DNA of 64,000 nt from assembly GCA_011799875.1 (NCBI GenBank), contig CM022298.1:258223757-258287756 (forward strand), read 5' to 3'. Under the pieces are notes generated by a model. The model saw only the letters and a program-made list of their open reading frames with translations. It ran no database searches and was not told the origin of the DNA. The stretch comes from Thinopyrum elongatum. Taxonomy: Eukaryota > Streptophyta > Magnoliopsida > Poales > Poaceae. The position numbers and the translations under genes are program-made. Position 1 is the first letter of the stretch, and each line of letters begins with the position of its first letter. This document shows, in pieces, positions 55,967-64,000 of the stretch.

Positions 55967-57310
55967 TGTTCGCATGTGAACACGTCACCGTGTAACCTCG
56001 ACGCCGGGGGTGATGCACCGCAGCTCACATCGAAGGAGACTCGGCCGGAAGCGCGGTACACAAGCAATCCGGCGAGCGCTTTTGTAGACCCGAAACCCCA
56101 CATGCCCGGGAGGGACCCCGTCAGGGCGCGTGGTGGCAATGGGCTGCCCTAGGTTGACCTAATCGCCCCTAGGGCTTCGAGGTTCGCCACCCTGCAACTA
56201 GAAGAACGAACGAAGAACGAGGAAGAAGAAGAACAAGGGAGAAGATAAAGGTAAAGGCAAAAAGTGATATATTGATAGATCGATTGTGTGTTCTTCAATC
56301 GGCCGTCACCCCCAACATATATAAGAGGCGGCTGGACTTCCCGTACAAGTAAAGTATTCATCTAAGCTTTCCTTACAAGAATATTACATCAATTCACGTC
56401 CTAAAAAATCCTAGTTCTAGTCCAACTCAGATTTGGCTCGGATCTGTCCCATACTTCTGTCCTGCTTTTGCGTGGGCTGTAGAAATCGCATACTAACTCG
56501 GATGGAGTCAAATTCAACATCAAACTTGTCCGTCTCGATGATCTGCATAATACCACGTGTGCCACTTCTCCTTTTAAGGCCGTCTTTATGACTTTTAGGG
56601 ACCATCTCCAACTTCTGGTTGGACCTTCACTAAATCTGGCAAGCCTTCCAAATCAGCCAGCACTTAAGACCGGCAAGTATTCAGAACCGGCAAGCACTCA
56701 AGACCAGCGAGCATTCATAACCGGCGAGCCTTTTACTTAGACCCAGCAAAGCCTCTCCCCAGCAAACTCTTCTTTCAGACCGGGCAAGCCTCAAGATCGG
56801 CAAGCATTCATAACCGGCAAGCCTTTTACTCGGACTCGGCAAGCCTCTCGCCGGCAAGCTTCTTGCTGGCAAGTTAACCAGCAAGCACTTAAGACTGGCA
56901 AACATTCAGTACCGGCAAGCACTTAAGACCGGCAAGCATTCAGAACTGGCAAGCCTTTTACTTGGACCCGGCAAGCCTCTCGCCGGCAAGCTTCTTGCTG
57001 GCAGACCCGGCAAGCCTCCCGCCGGCAAGCTCTTCTTTCAGATCCGGCAAGACTCCCGCCGGCAAGCTCTTCTCAAACCGGCAACCTTTCACGCGGCCGG
57101 CAAGCTTTATTCAGCCGGCAAAGGCCGAATAACTTACGCGACTCATCAGACACCATCCAGGTAAGTGTCTGGTCCCTCATGTCATCTTTTTATTCAGGAC
57201 CAGTCCGCAAAGTGTTGCCTTTGACTTTTGCATAAAAACTCGAAGGTCCTTTTCCATTTGAGGTCATCTTAATTAAGTATTTGACCATGCCAAAATCAAG
57301 TGTCAAGACA
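55967..57310 (-). repeat. RetE 3' LTR
   Basis: 1344 bp; plus strand TGTTCGCATGTGAACACGTC to ...GTGTCAAGACA. The part 56637-57120 consists largely of degenerate (AC)CGGCAAGC repeats. Confidence 0.9.
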
Positions 57311-57325
57311 TGCCCCCCTGTTTTT
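57311..57325 (-). promoter_or_regulatory. RetE polypurine tract
   Basis: Minus-strand AAAAACAGGGGGGCA directly before the 3' LTR, the primer for plus-strand cDNA. Confidence 0.75.
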
Positions 57326-57440
57326 CGGCAAAACTTGTGTGCCGAAAACTAATTTTTACCTTGTTTGTTCTAAGGACAATGTCAACACTCCATCGGCCAT
57401 TTTTATGTTCTTAGGGCTATACTTATATATCGGCCATTGC

Positions 57441-57713
57441 TTACTTGAATTTTGTTGATGCGAACTTGGGTGGAATCTCCTCAACTCCTTGCTTAGTTTT
57501 CAAGAACTCGAAAAGAATGCCATCAATAGTCCAGCAATAAAATTTCATATACCAATCTGCATCACAAAGTCTTCTGCCAAACCATCTTGTCCACCCCATC
57601 GCTAGGATCTTACAGATAATCGATAATGAGCTTTCTTTCGCCTGCAAAATTTCATTAGTGGCCGAAGCGGTGGGCTTCGGTTCGGCCTTGCCTATTTCAA
57701 CGAGACTAAGCAT
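57441..57713 (-). CDS. RetE small 3' ORF, unknown
   Basis: 90 codons on the same strand as the large ORF: MLSLVEIGKAEPKPTASATN, then LSIICKILAMGWTRWFGRRL, CDADWYMKFYCWTIDGILFE and EEIPPKFASTKF. The Trp/Cys-rich, non-repetitive composition looks like genuine protein. I do not recognise it. It may be a separate ORF or the last exon of a longer product, since 57714-58587 upstream is non-coding. Confidence 0.4.
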   Translation of the reverse strand: MLSLVEIGKAEPKPTASATNEILQAKESSLSIICKILAMGWTRWFGRRLCDADWYMKFYCWTIDGILFEFLKTKQGVEEIPPKFASTKFK

Positions 57714-58587
57714 CGTCTATTTATAGATATGCAATACACCATGATCAACATACTAGTCGATGCTTGCCGTGCCAACTCTCTCCAATTGCCTTGTCTAGAT
57801 ATATGAACAATTTGAAAGCAACAGAAGGAGAATATTACATCTAGACATGCCTCAAGATAAATTATAAATGATTCGTCAAAACATTGATAACCCTTTGATA
57901 TTTGTTTCACTACTCATAACGAATCACCGAATGCCTCAATATGGGTATCACTTATGGCAACCCAAAGCTCCCAAACCGAATAACATTGCACATTCGGCTT
58001 TGATTATTGTGCAAAAAATATTTTAAGCGACATGAGGATTCACAAAATAGCACCATAATGAGATATATAAACAACACCAACACCTTGGCCATTGTTATGA
58101 ATTCAACCATCAAAACATAATCTCTATCGTACTAGAGAGACAAGGCTAATATCAATATTATGCATGTCATAAATCTGATGCTCAATAATGAAACCAACAA
58201 TGATTTGGCCTCTCATAGACTTGAAAGATTTGTAGGCCAAATCATATTAAATCAAAGCATAAGCCCACTCACCAATTTTTCTATGAATTGGTCTATGCAA
58301 CATATTTTGAATGGCATTGGTCATAATGTCTCATCTCCATGCAAGTATGACATATGTATACGTGTAAATTTTGAACGCATACCTTGCCTTGCTCTCCAAT
58401 CAAACTAAGGACGGTGTTAGAATACTACACCGGCCATTCTTTGACATATTCTTAGGGCGATAGATAAATATCGGCCATTACCATAAGTTCCATGTAAACT
58501 TCATCTACCAACGCACGTATAGCCGAAATAAACAAATGAAATGACAAATCAAGTATTTCGGCCCTTTGGATCGCAACAAACTTGTAG
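57714..58587 (-). other. RetE non-coding spacer
   Basis: AT-rich, between the large ORF and the small 3' ORF. Two short segments with ATATCGGCCATT (about 57427 and 58468) are related to each other, one on each side of the spacer. No gene. Confidence 0.5.
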
Positions 58588-61581
58588 CTAATCAAATGTA
58601 TAGTGATTTGGTAATACCCTTTCATGATGTAGAAAATTATGTTGCATCCATGGATCAAAATAAATCCATGGAGGGTAATTGATCATACCCGGGGATGAAT
58701 TCCATGGCAAAGGCATCAATGGAATGGTTGAAGAATATGGATGATGTGCTAACCGAAGATTTCCATGTTGTGATGCACACCTTTGGCTTAATTGTTTGTT
58801 TCCTCCATCCTTCTCTTTCTTCACTTTTATTGTACTTGTTGCAATAGAAGGCTGGACATCATTTTTATTTTGACTGCTCTTCTTGGGAACCCATGCCATG
58901 TTCTTCTTTCTCAGTTCATGTGCACTAAGCTTTTGTAATTCCTTCTTTTGCCAATACGATAAGCCGAGTGGGCACCTCGGCTGTGATTCTTTTTTAACCG
59001 ATGGCAATTCTTTCTCGACGTCGTGCACTCTCAAATTCTTTTCTTCATATTTGGCACTTTGACTCTCAACAATTGATTGCTTCATCTCATTGCCTTTAGT
59101 AGCTAATGTCAACATCTTAATTGGCTCTTTTTCATTTAAAACCAAATCTAAACCAGCACACTTGCAACCATCTTTCTTGACTTGATATACTTTCTTGACC
59201 ACCTCTATCTTCTTTCTTGAGCTCCGGATCGATTCTTTTTTATTGAAATGGTCTTGAACATATGACTGCTCACTGAACGTTGGTCTTCTTAGAGCTGCAT
59301 AATATTGGTGAGATGGTTTATAATAAGATGGAGAATGTGCCCTTGTATCATACCTGTCCCATGATGGATATGGATTTACGTGAGCATAGGGAGGCATCCA
59401 CGACATTGGCATTGGCGGCCCAAAATAAGGATATGAATATGATGCACTGAAATTCTCACTTTGCCAATACCGATCCCCGGATTTGCGCCTAGGGGGTGAT
59501 CTTGATGCTTTTGCATCAGTTGACCGATAAGCACTTTTCTCTTCACTCTTTTTTTGATATTTATCTAATAATTGTGCAAAAGTGACTTTGGATTTCTTGC
59601 GCTTGTGCTTATTGCGGCCTTTATCTCCTTTGGCTTGACTTGCATTGATCTTTGGATTTTCTTGTTGCCCTCCAGTGCTAGATGTCTCTGTTGTAGCTTT
59701 GATGGAATTCCCGTCTTCAAGATTGTTGTTGATGCAATTTTTAACAATATCCTTGCTCGAAGACTTGATCCCGTCATCATTGGTGTGTACCTGTCCACCT
59801 TTAGATGAATCGGCTTGAGATAGCCGAGTCAACATTTGATCACCATCAAGGCCAATTTGATCTGACTGGCCATATGCTCGTGCCTCAGCAAACTCCAATC
59901 GTCCTGTGTTGTCTGATTGTGCAGATTGATGAATCACGTTGTAGTCTTTGACATTCTGCTTGAACAAACATTGCTTTCGCTCTTGTCTTGATGGCTCAAT
60001 ATTGTGATCAATTATAATAATAGGATTAGTCGGTGATGTGCCGACGATGTGATCACCTATGCCCGGACTAAAGGTACACTGCTTGTCCATTAACCGATAA
60101 TGTGAAAACGGCTTTGGAATTAAACAACCGAGTGGTGCTAGCTTAACGCCATGCAACTCAGCTATGTATCGATTGTTGTCCTTCTTTTCCGATGTTCTTG
60201 AATCGGCTATCCTGGAGAACTTTGAACCTGGCATTATGTTTCTGCAACCAAAATAATTACAGAATATACATCTCATCTGAGACCAAATGTTAGCCAGGCA
60301 TGAAACAAACAAAGCTGTCCATATGAATATAAAGTTTAGTTGACATGATGGGAACAACTTTGGTTGCGATAAATTGTCACTCTTAGTCTCTATGAATGGT
60401 ACCATATATTGACCAGCATGATTAGTGACAAGTTTATTTCTAACAAACAGATTACTCATCTCGATTGGTCTTCCAAAATTAATTAGAATCTTGCTAACGG
60501 GTGCATCAACAATATGATTTTGATCAAATTGGAAATTGAGTAAACTGTCTACTAGGTGTACCTTTGTGAAGACATCTGGAGGACACAATGGTTGCACAAC
60601 TGGAACAATACTTTGCTCCCCTTCTGGATAATTCTCCAACGCCTCATCTTCCTCTTCTAGATCTCGTGCCATGTCATTTGGATTTGAGAAGTAGATTTCA
60701 CTCGCATACTCTTCATTAGCTGAATGCTCTTGTTCTTGATGTTCATCATTAACCGAATTTTGTTCGGCCATATAACTTTGCTCTTGATTTTCATCAATTT
60801 CTTTGGCACGAAACTCGTAGGGTAGTATGTAAGCTCCCTCACATTCAGAAAAATTGAGCATGGCCAATTTGTTGCATTTACCGTTCCTTTGCTCATTGAA
60901 GCTTGCTTCTTCTGTTTTGGTACACCCGACAAAAACTGGCTTGATGCACTCGGCACTAGCCGGCGATGCACTCCGCCTTGACTGGCTTGATGCACTTAAT
61001 CCGGTTTCAACCAAATCCACCATTGTCTTGGCTTTAAAGGAATCATTCGACTCGGCTACAGACGACTTAGTCATATTTGAATTGGTTTCAACCGAATCAA
61101 CTGTATTAGCCGAGCCAATCTTCTGTTGTTGATTTGCTTGCAAAGCTTCTTTTTTATCTTGCCTCAGCATCGCAGAAGGGCCAACATGGTTGTTACATGG
61201 AGGAAGGCACTTGACATATTCTTGTAAATCTTCCTCTTCACGCTTCTTCTTGAGTGCTTCATAAGCCTGTCGATATTCTGCTGGTAATTCCTCAAGAGTC
61301 GATGTGGTAATATTATTGACGCAATTTCCTGCAAGCTGTGGCTTGATCTTGTCCATTCGGGCCACATATTTTTCTTTAAATTCGGACCTGCTTGGATCGG
61401 CCTGCCCCCCAATGCTTTTATGATTTTTCGGCAATGAACTTATGTTGCCGAATTTTTGCAATTGTATAGGGGGTGTATAACATGCTGCAATGATAGGTGA
61501 AGACATATGCACTATTGTTGAACCATATTTTCTCTCGCCAATTCGATCAGTTGGCAACACTTTGTCTTCTTGCAAAACCAT
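58588..61581 (-). CDS. RetE large ORF (gag-like/uncharacterised, about 1000 residues)
   Basis: Open from GTG 61593; the first ATG is 61581. Features in order: KAMVLQEDKVLPTDRIGERK; a charged stretch (LPAEYRQAYEALKKKREEED); Ser/Glu-rich and acidic parts (ARDLEEEDEALENYPEGEQS); SKILINFGRPIEMSNLFV; a hydrophobic intron-like insert at about 60344-60242; a basic KGRNKHKRKKSKVTFAQLLD; a Tyr/Pro-rich segment (YPYFGPPMPMSWMPPYAHVN); VVKKVYQVKKDGCKCAG; and RCPLGLSYWQKKELQKLSAH then WVPKK. The CPLGL..QKKELQ.L motif resembles the linker after gag in some plant gypsy polyproteins (recalled). No enzyme motif. The length without a stop in an element lacking pol argues for recent function. Confidence 0.6.
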   Translation of the reverse strand: MVLQEDKVLPTDRIGERKYGSTIVHMSSPIIAACYTPPIQLQKFGNISSLPKNHKSIGGQADPSRSEFKEKYVARMDKIKPQLAGNCVNNITTSTLEELPAEYRQAYEALKKKREEEDLQEYVKCLPPCNNHVGPSAMLRQDKKEALQANQQQKIGSANTVDSVETNSNMTKSSVAESNDSFKAKTMVDLVETGLSASSQSRRSASPASAECIKPVFVGCTKTEEASFNEQRNGKCNKLAMLNFSECEGAYILPYEFRAKEIDENQEQSYMAEQNSVNDEHQEQEHSANEEYASEIYFSNPNDMARDLEEEDEALENYPEGEQSIVPVVQPLCPPDVFTKVHLVDSLLNFQFDQNHIVDAPVSKILINFGRPIEMSNLFVRNKLVTNHAGQYMVPFIETKSDNLSQPKLFPSCQLNFIFIWTALFVSCLANIWSQMRCIFCNYFGCRNIMPGSKFSRIADSRTSEKKDNNRYIAELHGVKLAPLGCLIPKPFSHYRLMDKQCTFSPGIGDHIVGTSPTNPIIIIDHNIEPSRQERKQCLFKQNVKDYNVIHQSAQSDNTGRLEFAEARAYGQSDQIGLDGDQMLTRLSQADSSKGGQVHTNDDGIKSSSKDIVKNCINNNLEDGNSIKATTETSSTGGQQENPKINASQAKGDKGRNKHKRKKSKVTFAQLLDKYQKKSEEKSAYRSTDAKASRSPPRRKSGDRYWQSENFSASYSYPYFGPPMPMSWMPPYAHVNPYPSWDRYDTRAHSPSYYKPSHQYYAALRRPTFSEQSYVQDHFNKKESIRSSRKKIEVVKKVYQVKKDGCKCAGLDLVLNEKEPIKMLTLATKGNEMKQSIVESQSAKYEEKNLRVHDVEKELPSVKKESQPRCPLGLSYWQKKELQKLSAHELRKKNMAWVPKKSSQNKNDVQPSIATSTIKVKKEKDGGNKQLSQRCASQHGNLRLAHHPYSSTIPLMPLPWNSSPGMINYPPWIYFDPWMQHNFLHHERVLPNHYTFD

Positions 61582-61589
61582 AGCTTTTA

Positions 61590-62321
61590 TCACCTCATAA
61601 TCAGGAAGCAGCCCTTTTCGTGTTGCTCAAGGCAAAGATCGCTAATTTTCTTATTTTGGGCTAAACTTTTTAAAGCAGCCAAAGCCACCTCATCTCCTGC
61701 AATATTAGGCACAGATGCACCTGTAGAATCTACATTCACTCGGCCATAACCACGAAGGTGAGCCGAGTCATGAATATTCTTAGTTGGATATGCTGCTAAA
61801 CAATTAATCTCATGAGGTGTAGTATATGATGACTGAGGATAACCGGCCAAATAGCTAATAGAAGCATGGTCGATTCCCCCATCCATCGGCATGTTTGGGG
61901 ATGAACCCGCATATTGCGAGCCGGCTGCCGATGGATAAAACTGTGAGACGCCCTCCTGTACATGAGGTGTCCTATATTGATCACTCGAACTCATCGTGTT
62001 GTTCATCGGCATATTGAAAGGTGTTGCCGATGCACGAAAGTTCGGATCCATAAGTTGCATGTCGCGATTGTGTAAATTCCAAGCTTCTCCAATAGAATAA
62101 CTAGTCGGCCTTTGCTCGTTTGCGCTAGCTGACATGACATGTCCATTGGGAGGTCTAGCAACACCAACATAATGGCTATTTGCATCTACGCAAGGGGATT
62201 GATGATACATGTTACCATCGTAAATTCCAGCCGCTTGATGACGCTCTCCTCGTAACAAGAACAGGCTGGAGACTGCTCGAAGCTTTGTCCCCAGCGGAGT
62301 CGCCAAAAAGTGTGTTCGCAC
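61590..62321 (-). CDS. RetE 5' ORF, uncharacterised
   Basis: Open from 62321 (inside the 5' LTR edge) with an internal ATG at 62210 that is a more likely start (MYHQSPCVDANSHYVGVARP). Low-complexity, Ser/Tyr/Asn/Met-rich: SMPMNN-like runs, QYRTPHVQEGVSQFYPSAAG, PNIAGDEVALAALKSLAQNK. It ends at TGA 61592-61590, and the large ORF frame (LLPDYEVIKAM) overlaps the end in another register. The two may be one ancestral protein split by a frameshift, or use a programmed shift. No domain recognised. Confidence 0.5.
   Translation of the reverse strand: MRTHFLATPLGTKLRAVSSLFLLRGERHQAAGIYDGNMYHQSPCVDANSHYVGVARPPNGHVMSASANEQRPTSYSIGEAWNLHNRDMQLMDPNFRASATPFNMPMNNTMSSSDQYRTPHVQEGVSQFYPSAAGSQYAGSSPNMPMDGGIDHASISYLAGYPQSSYTTPHEINCLAAYPTKNIHDSAHLRGYGRVNVDSTGASVPNIAGDEVALAALKSLAQNKKISDLCLEQHEKGCFLIMR
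62288..62305 (-). promoter_or_regulatory. RetE primer binding site
   Basis: Minus strand TGGCGACTCCGCTGGGGA, 7 bp inside the 5' LTR. The TGGCGACTCC start is a PBS type seen in plant gypsy elements (recalled). This supports a gypsy relationship and minus orientation. Confidence 0.65.
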
Positions 62322-63638
62322 ATGAACACGTCACCGTGTACCCTCGATGCCGGGGGTGATGCACCGCAGCTCACGTCGAAGGAGACCCGGCCGGAAGCGT
62401 GGTACGCAAGCAATCCGGCGAGCGCTTTTGTAGACCCGAAACCCCACACGCCCGGGAGGGACCCCGTCAGGGCGCGCGGCGGCTATGGGCTGCCCTCGGT
62501 TGACCTGATCACCCCTAGGGCCTCGAGGTTCGGCGCCCTGCAACTAGAAGAACGAACGAAGAACGAGGAAGAATAAGAATAAGGGAGAAGATAAAGGTAA
62601 AGGCAAAAAGTGATATATTGATAGATCGATTGTGTGTTCTTCAATTAGCCGTCACCCCCAACATATATAAGAGGTGGCTGGACTTCACGTACAAGTAAAG
62701 TATTCATCTAAGCTTTCCTTACAAGAATATTACATCAGTCCACCTCCTAAAAAATCCTAGTTCTAGTCCAACTCGGATTTGGCTCGGATCTGTCCCATAC
62801 TTCTGTCCTGCTTTTGCGTGGGCTGTAAAAATCGCATACTAACTTAGATGGAGTCGAATTCAACATCAAACTTGTCCATCTCGACGATCTGCATAATACT
62901 GCGCGTGCCACTTCTCCTTTTAAGGCCGTCTTTATGACTTTTAGGGCCCATCTCCAACTTCTGGTTGGACCTTCACTAAATCAGGCAAGCCTTCCAAATC
63001 AGCAAGCACTTAAGACCGGCAAGCATTCAGAACCAGCAAGCACTCAAGACCAGCGAGCATTCATAACCAGCAAGCCTTTTACTCAGACCCAGCAAAGCCT
63101 CTGGCCGGCAAACTCTTCTTTCAGACCCAGCAAGCCTCAAGATCGGCAAGCATTCATAACCGGCAAGCATTTAAAACTGGCAAGCCTTTTACTCGGACCA
63201 GGCAAGCCTCTCGCCGGCAAGATTCTTGCTGGCAAGTTAACCAGCAAGCACTTAAGACCGGCAAGCATTCAGAACCGGCAAGCCTTTTACATGGACCCAG
63301 CAAGCCTCTCGCCGGCAAGCTTCTTGCTGGCAGACCCGACAAGCCTCCCGCCGGCAAGCTCTTCTTTCAGATCCGACAAGACTCCCGCCAGCAAGCTCTT
63401 CTCAAACTAGCAAGCTTTCACGCGGCCGGCAAGCTTTATTCAGCCGGCAAAGGCCGAATAACTTACGCGACTCATCAGACACTATCCAGGTAAGTGTCTG
63501 GTCCCTCACGTCATCTTTTTTATTCAGGACCAGTCGGCAAAGTGTTGCCTTTGACTTTTGCATACAAACTCGAAGGTCCTTTTCCATTTGAGGTCATCTT
63601 AATTAAGTTTTTGACCATGTCAAAATCAAGTGTCAACA
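62313..63638 (-). repeat. RetE 5' LTR
   Basis: 1326 bp; plus strand TGTTCGCACATGAACACGTC to ...AGTGTCAACA, collinear with 55967-57310, with the same CGGCAAGC-rich part at about 62990-63445. ORFs here (for example 62934-63410) follow from the repeat and are not genes. Confidence 0.9.
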
Positions 63639-63643
63639 GATAT
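63639..63643. repeat. target-site duplication of RetE (right, GATAT)
   Basis: GATAT directly after the LTR end TCAACA, matching 55962-55966. Confidence 0.85.
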
Positions 63644-64000
63644 CTAAGGCAATGTTTATGATATATAAGCATCGTGTCCGTGTCAAGTAGACCGAAACGA
63701 TTCTGCATCTACTACTATTACTCCACACATCGACCGACTCCTGCCTGCATCTAGAGTATTAAGTTCATGAAGAACAGAGTAACGCATTAAGTAAGATGAC
63801 ATGATGTAGAGGAATAAACTCAAGCAATATGATGTAAACCCCATCTTTTTATCCTCGATGGCAACAATACAATACGTACCTTGCTGCCCCTACTGTCACT
63901 GGGAAAGGACACCGCAAGATTGAACCCAAAGCTAAGCACTTCTCCCATTGCAAGAAAAACCAATCTAGTTGGCCAAACCAAACCGATAATTCGAAGAGAA
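63644..64000. mobile_element. RetF: continuation to the right edge
   Basis: CTAAGGCAATGTTTATGATATATAAGC..., then CATCGACCGACTCCTGCCTGCATCT and CACTGGGAAAGGACACCGCAAG, again the Athila-like repeat I recall from Triticeae, resuming where it stopped at 55966. It continues beyond the window. No ORF. Confidence 0.5.

Larger units (their letters stand above)
55967..63638 (-). mobile_element. RetE: complete non-autonomous LTR retrotransposon
   Basis: Two direct LTRs (55967-57310 and 62313-63638) flanked by GATAT on both sides. A PBS-like sequence lies next to the right LTR and a purine tract next to the left LTR, both in minus orientation, so the right LTR is the 5' one. Inside are a 5' ORF, a 1001-codon ORF and a small 3' ORF, but no protease, RT, RNase H or integrase. 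Both ends and the target duplication are intact, so it transposed as a unit using foreign enzymes. Confidence 0.9.

Noticed and set aside
56637..57120. Regularly repeated CGGCAAGC words that could suggest a CRISPR-like array
   Set aside because: Repeat words are 8-10 bp, degenerate and irregularly spaced, and they lie in the LTR of a plant retrotransposon.
62934..63410. 158-codon ORF in the RetE LTR
   Set aside because: It is a translation of the CGGCAAGC repeat field (repeated KP/ASK patterns), not a protein gene.

Overview
The window looks like intergenic DNA from a large cereal genome, most likely a Triticeae grass (wheat, Aegilops or barley group). The reasons are nested LTR retrotransposons in an otherwise gene-poor stretch, a CACTA transposon with GGCGCACC subterminal repeats, and a Stowaway-type MITE. 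There is no sign of bacterial, organellar or rRNA/tRNA sequence. No intact single-copy host gene could be proven. Species assignment and all family names come from recalled knowledge, not from a search.

Layout: 1-4336 is old flanking DNA with a decayed minus-strand coding fragment (1-172) and four tandem foldback units (2321-3287). One old LTR retrotransposon on the minus strand (RetB) then spans 4337-46571. Its outer ends are proved by an identical 5-bp target duplication AAAAC at 4332-4336 and 46572-46576. Everything between was inserted into RetB or into its inserts: (i) a pile of Tat-lineage-like Ty3/gypsy copies at 5168-22731 (Gyp1 plus, Gyp2 minus, Gyp4 plus, Gyp3 minus), all without a usable reverse transcriptase; (ii) RetA, a plus-strand sister of RetB at 22732-31525; (iii) an 8.76-kb CACTA transposon at 33059-41814 with TTC duplications. 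Part of RetB (end of its second ORF, PPT and start of its 3' LTR) and the first kilobase of the RetA 5' LTR are missing at the gypsy pile, which suggests recombination between gypsy copies.

Right of RetB, 46577-50047 holds two possible low-copy coding regions (a coiled-coil ORF at 46714-47423 and a spliced but frameshifted gene at 48647-49710 with a MITE in its intron). Then come a fifth gypsy copy (Gyp5, 50048 to about 55489), a piece of an abundant Athila-like repeat (RetF), and inside RetF a non-autonomous LTR retrotransposon on the minus strand (RetE, 55967-63638, duplication GATAT) with a 1001-codon ORF and no pol genes.

Functionally the window is a set of mobile-element modules. RetA and RetB carry an enlarged gag plus a second ORF that sits just behind a conserved splice acceptor. 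The gypsy copies carry gag-protease, RNase H and integrase remnants plus an antisense ORF with its own TATA box. The CACTA element carries a TNP2-type transposase, a multi-exon gene joining an En/Spm-type domain to a Ulp1-like cysteine protease domain, and a small ORF with an RNase H1 N-terminal (viroplasmin-like) hybrid-binding domain followed by a frameshifted transmembrane tail. That accessory gene set is the most interesting content of the window.
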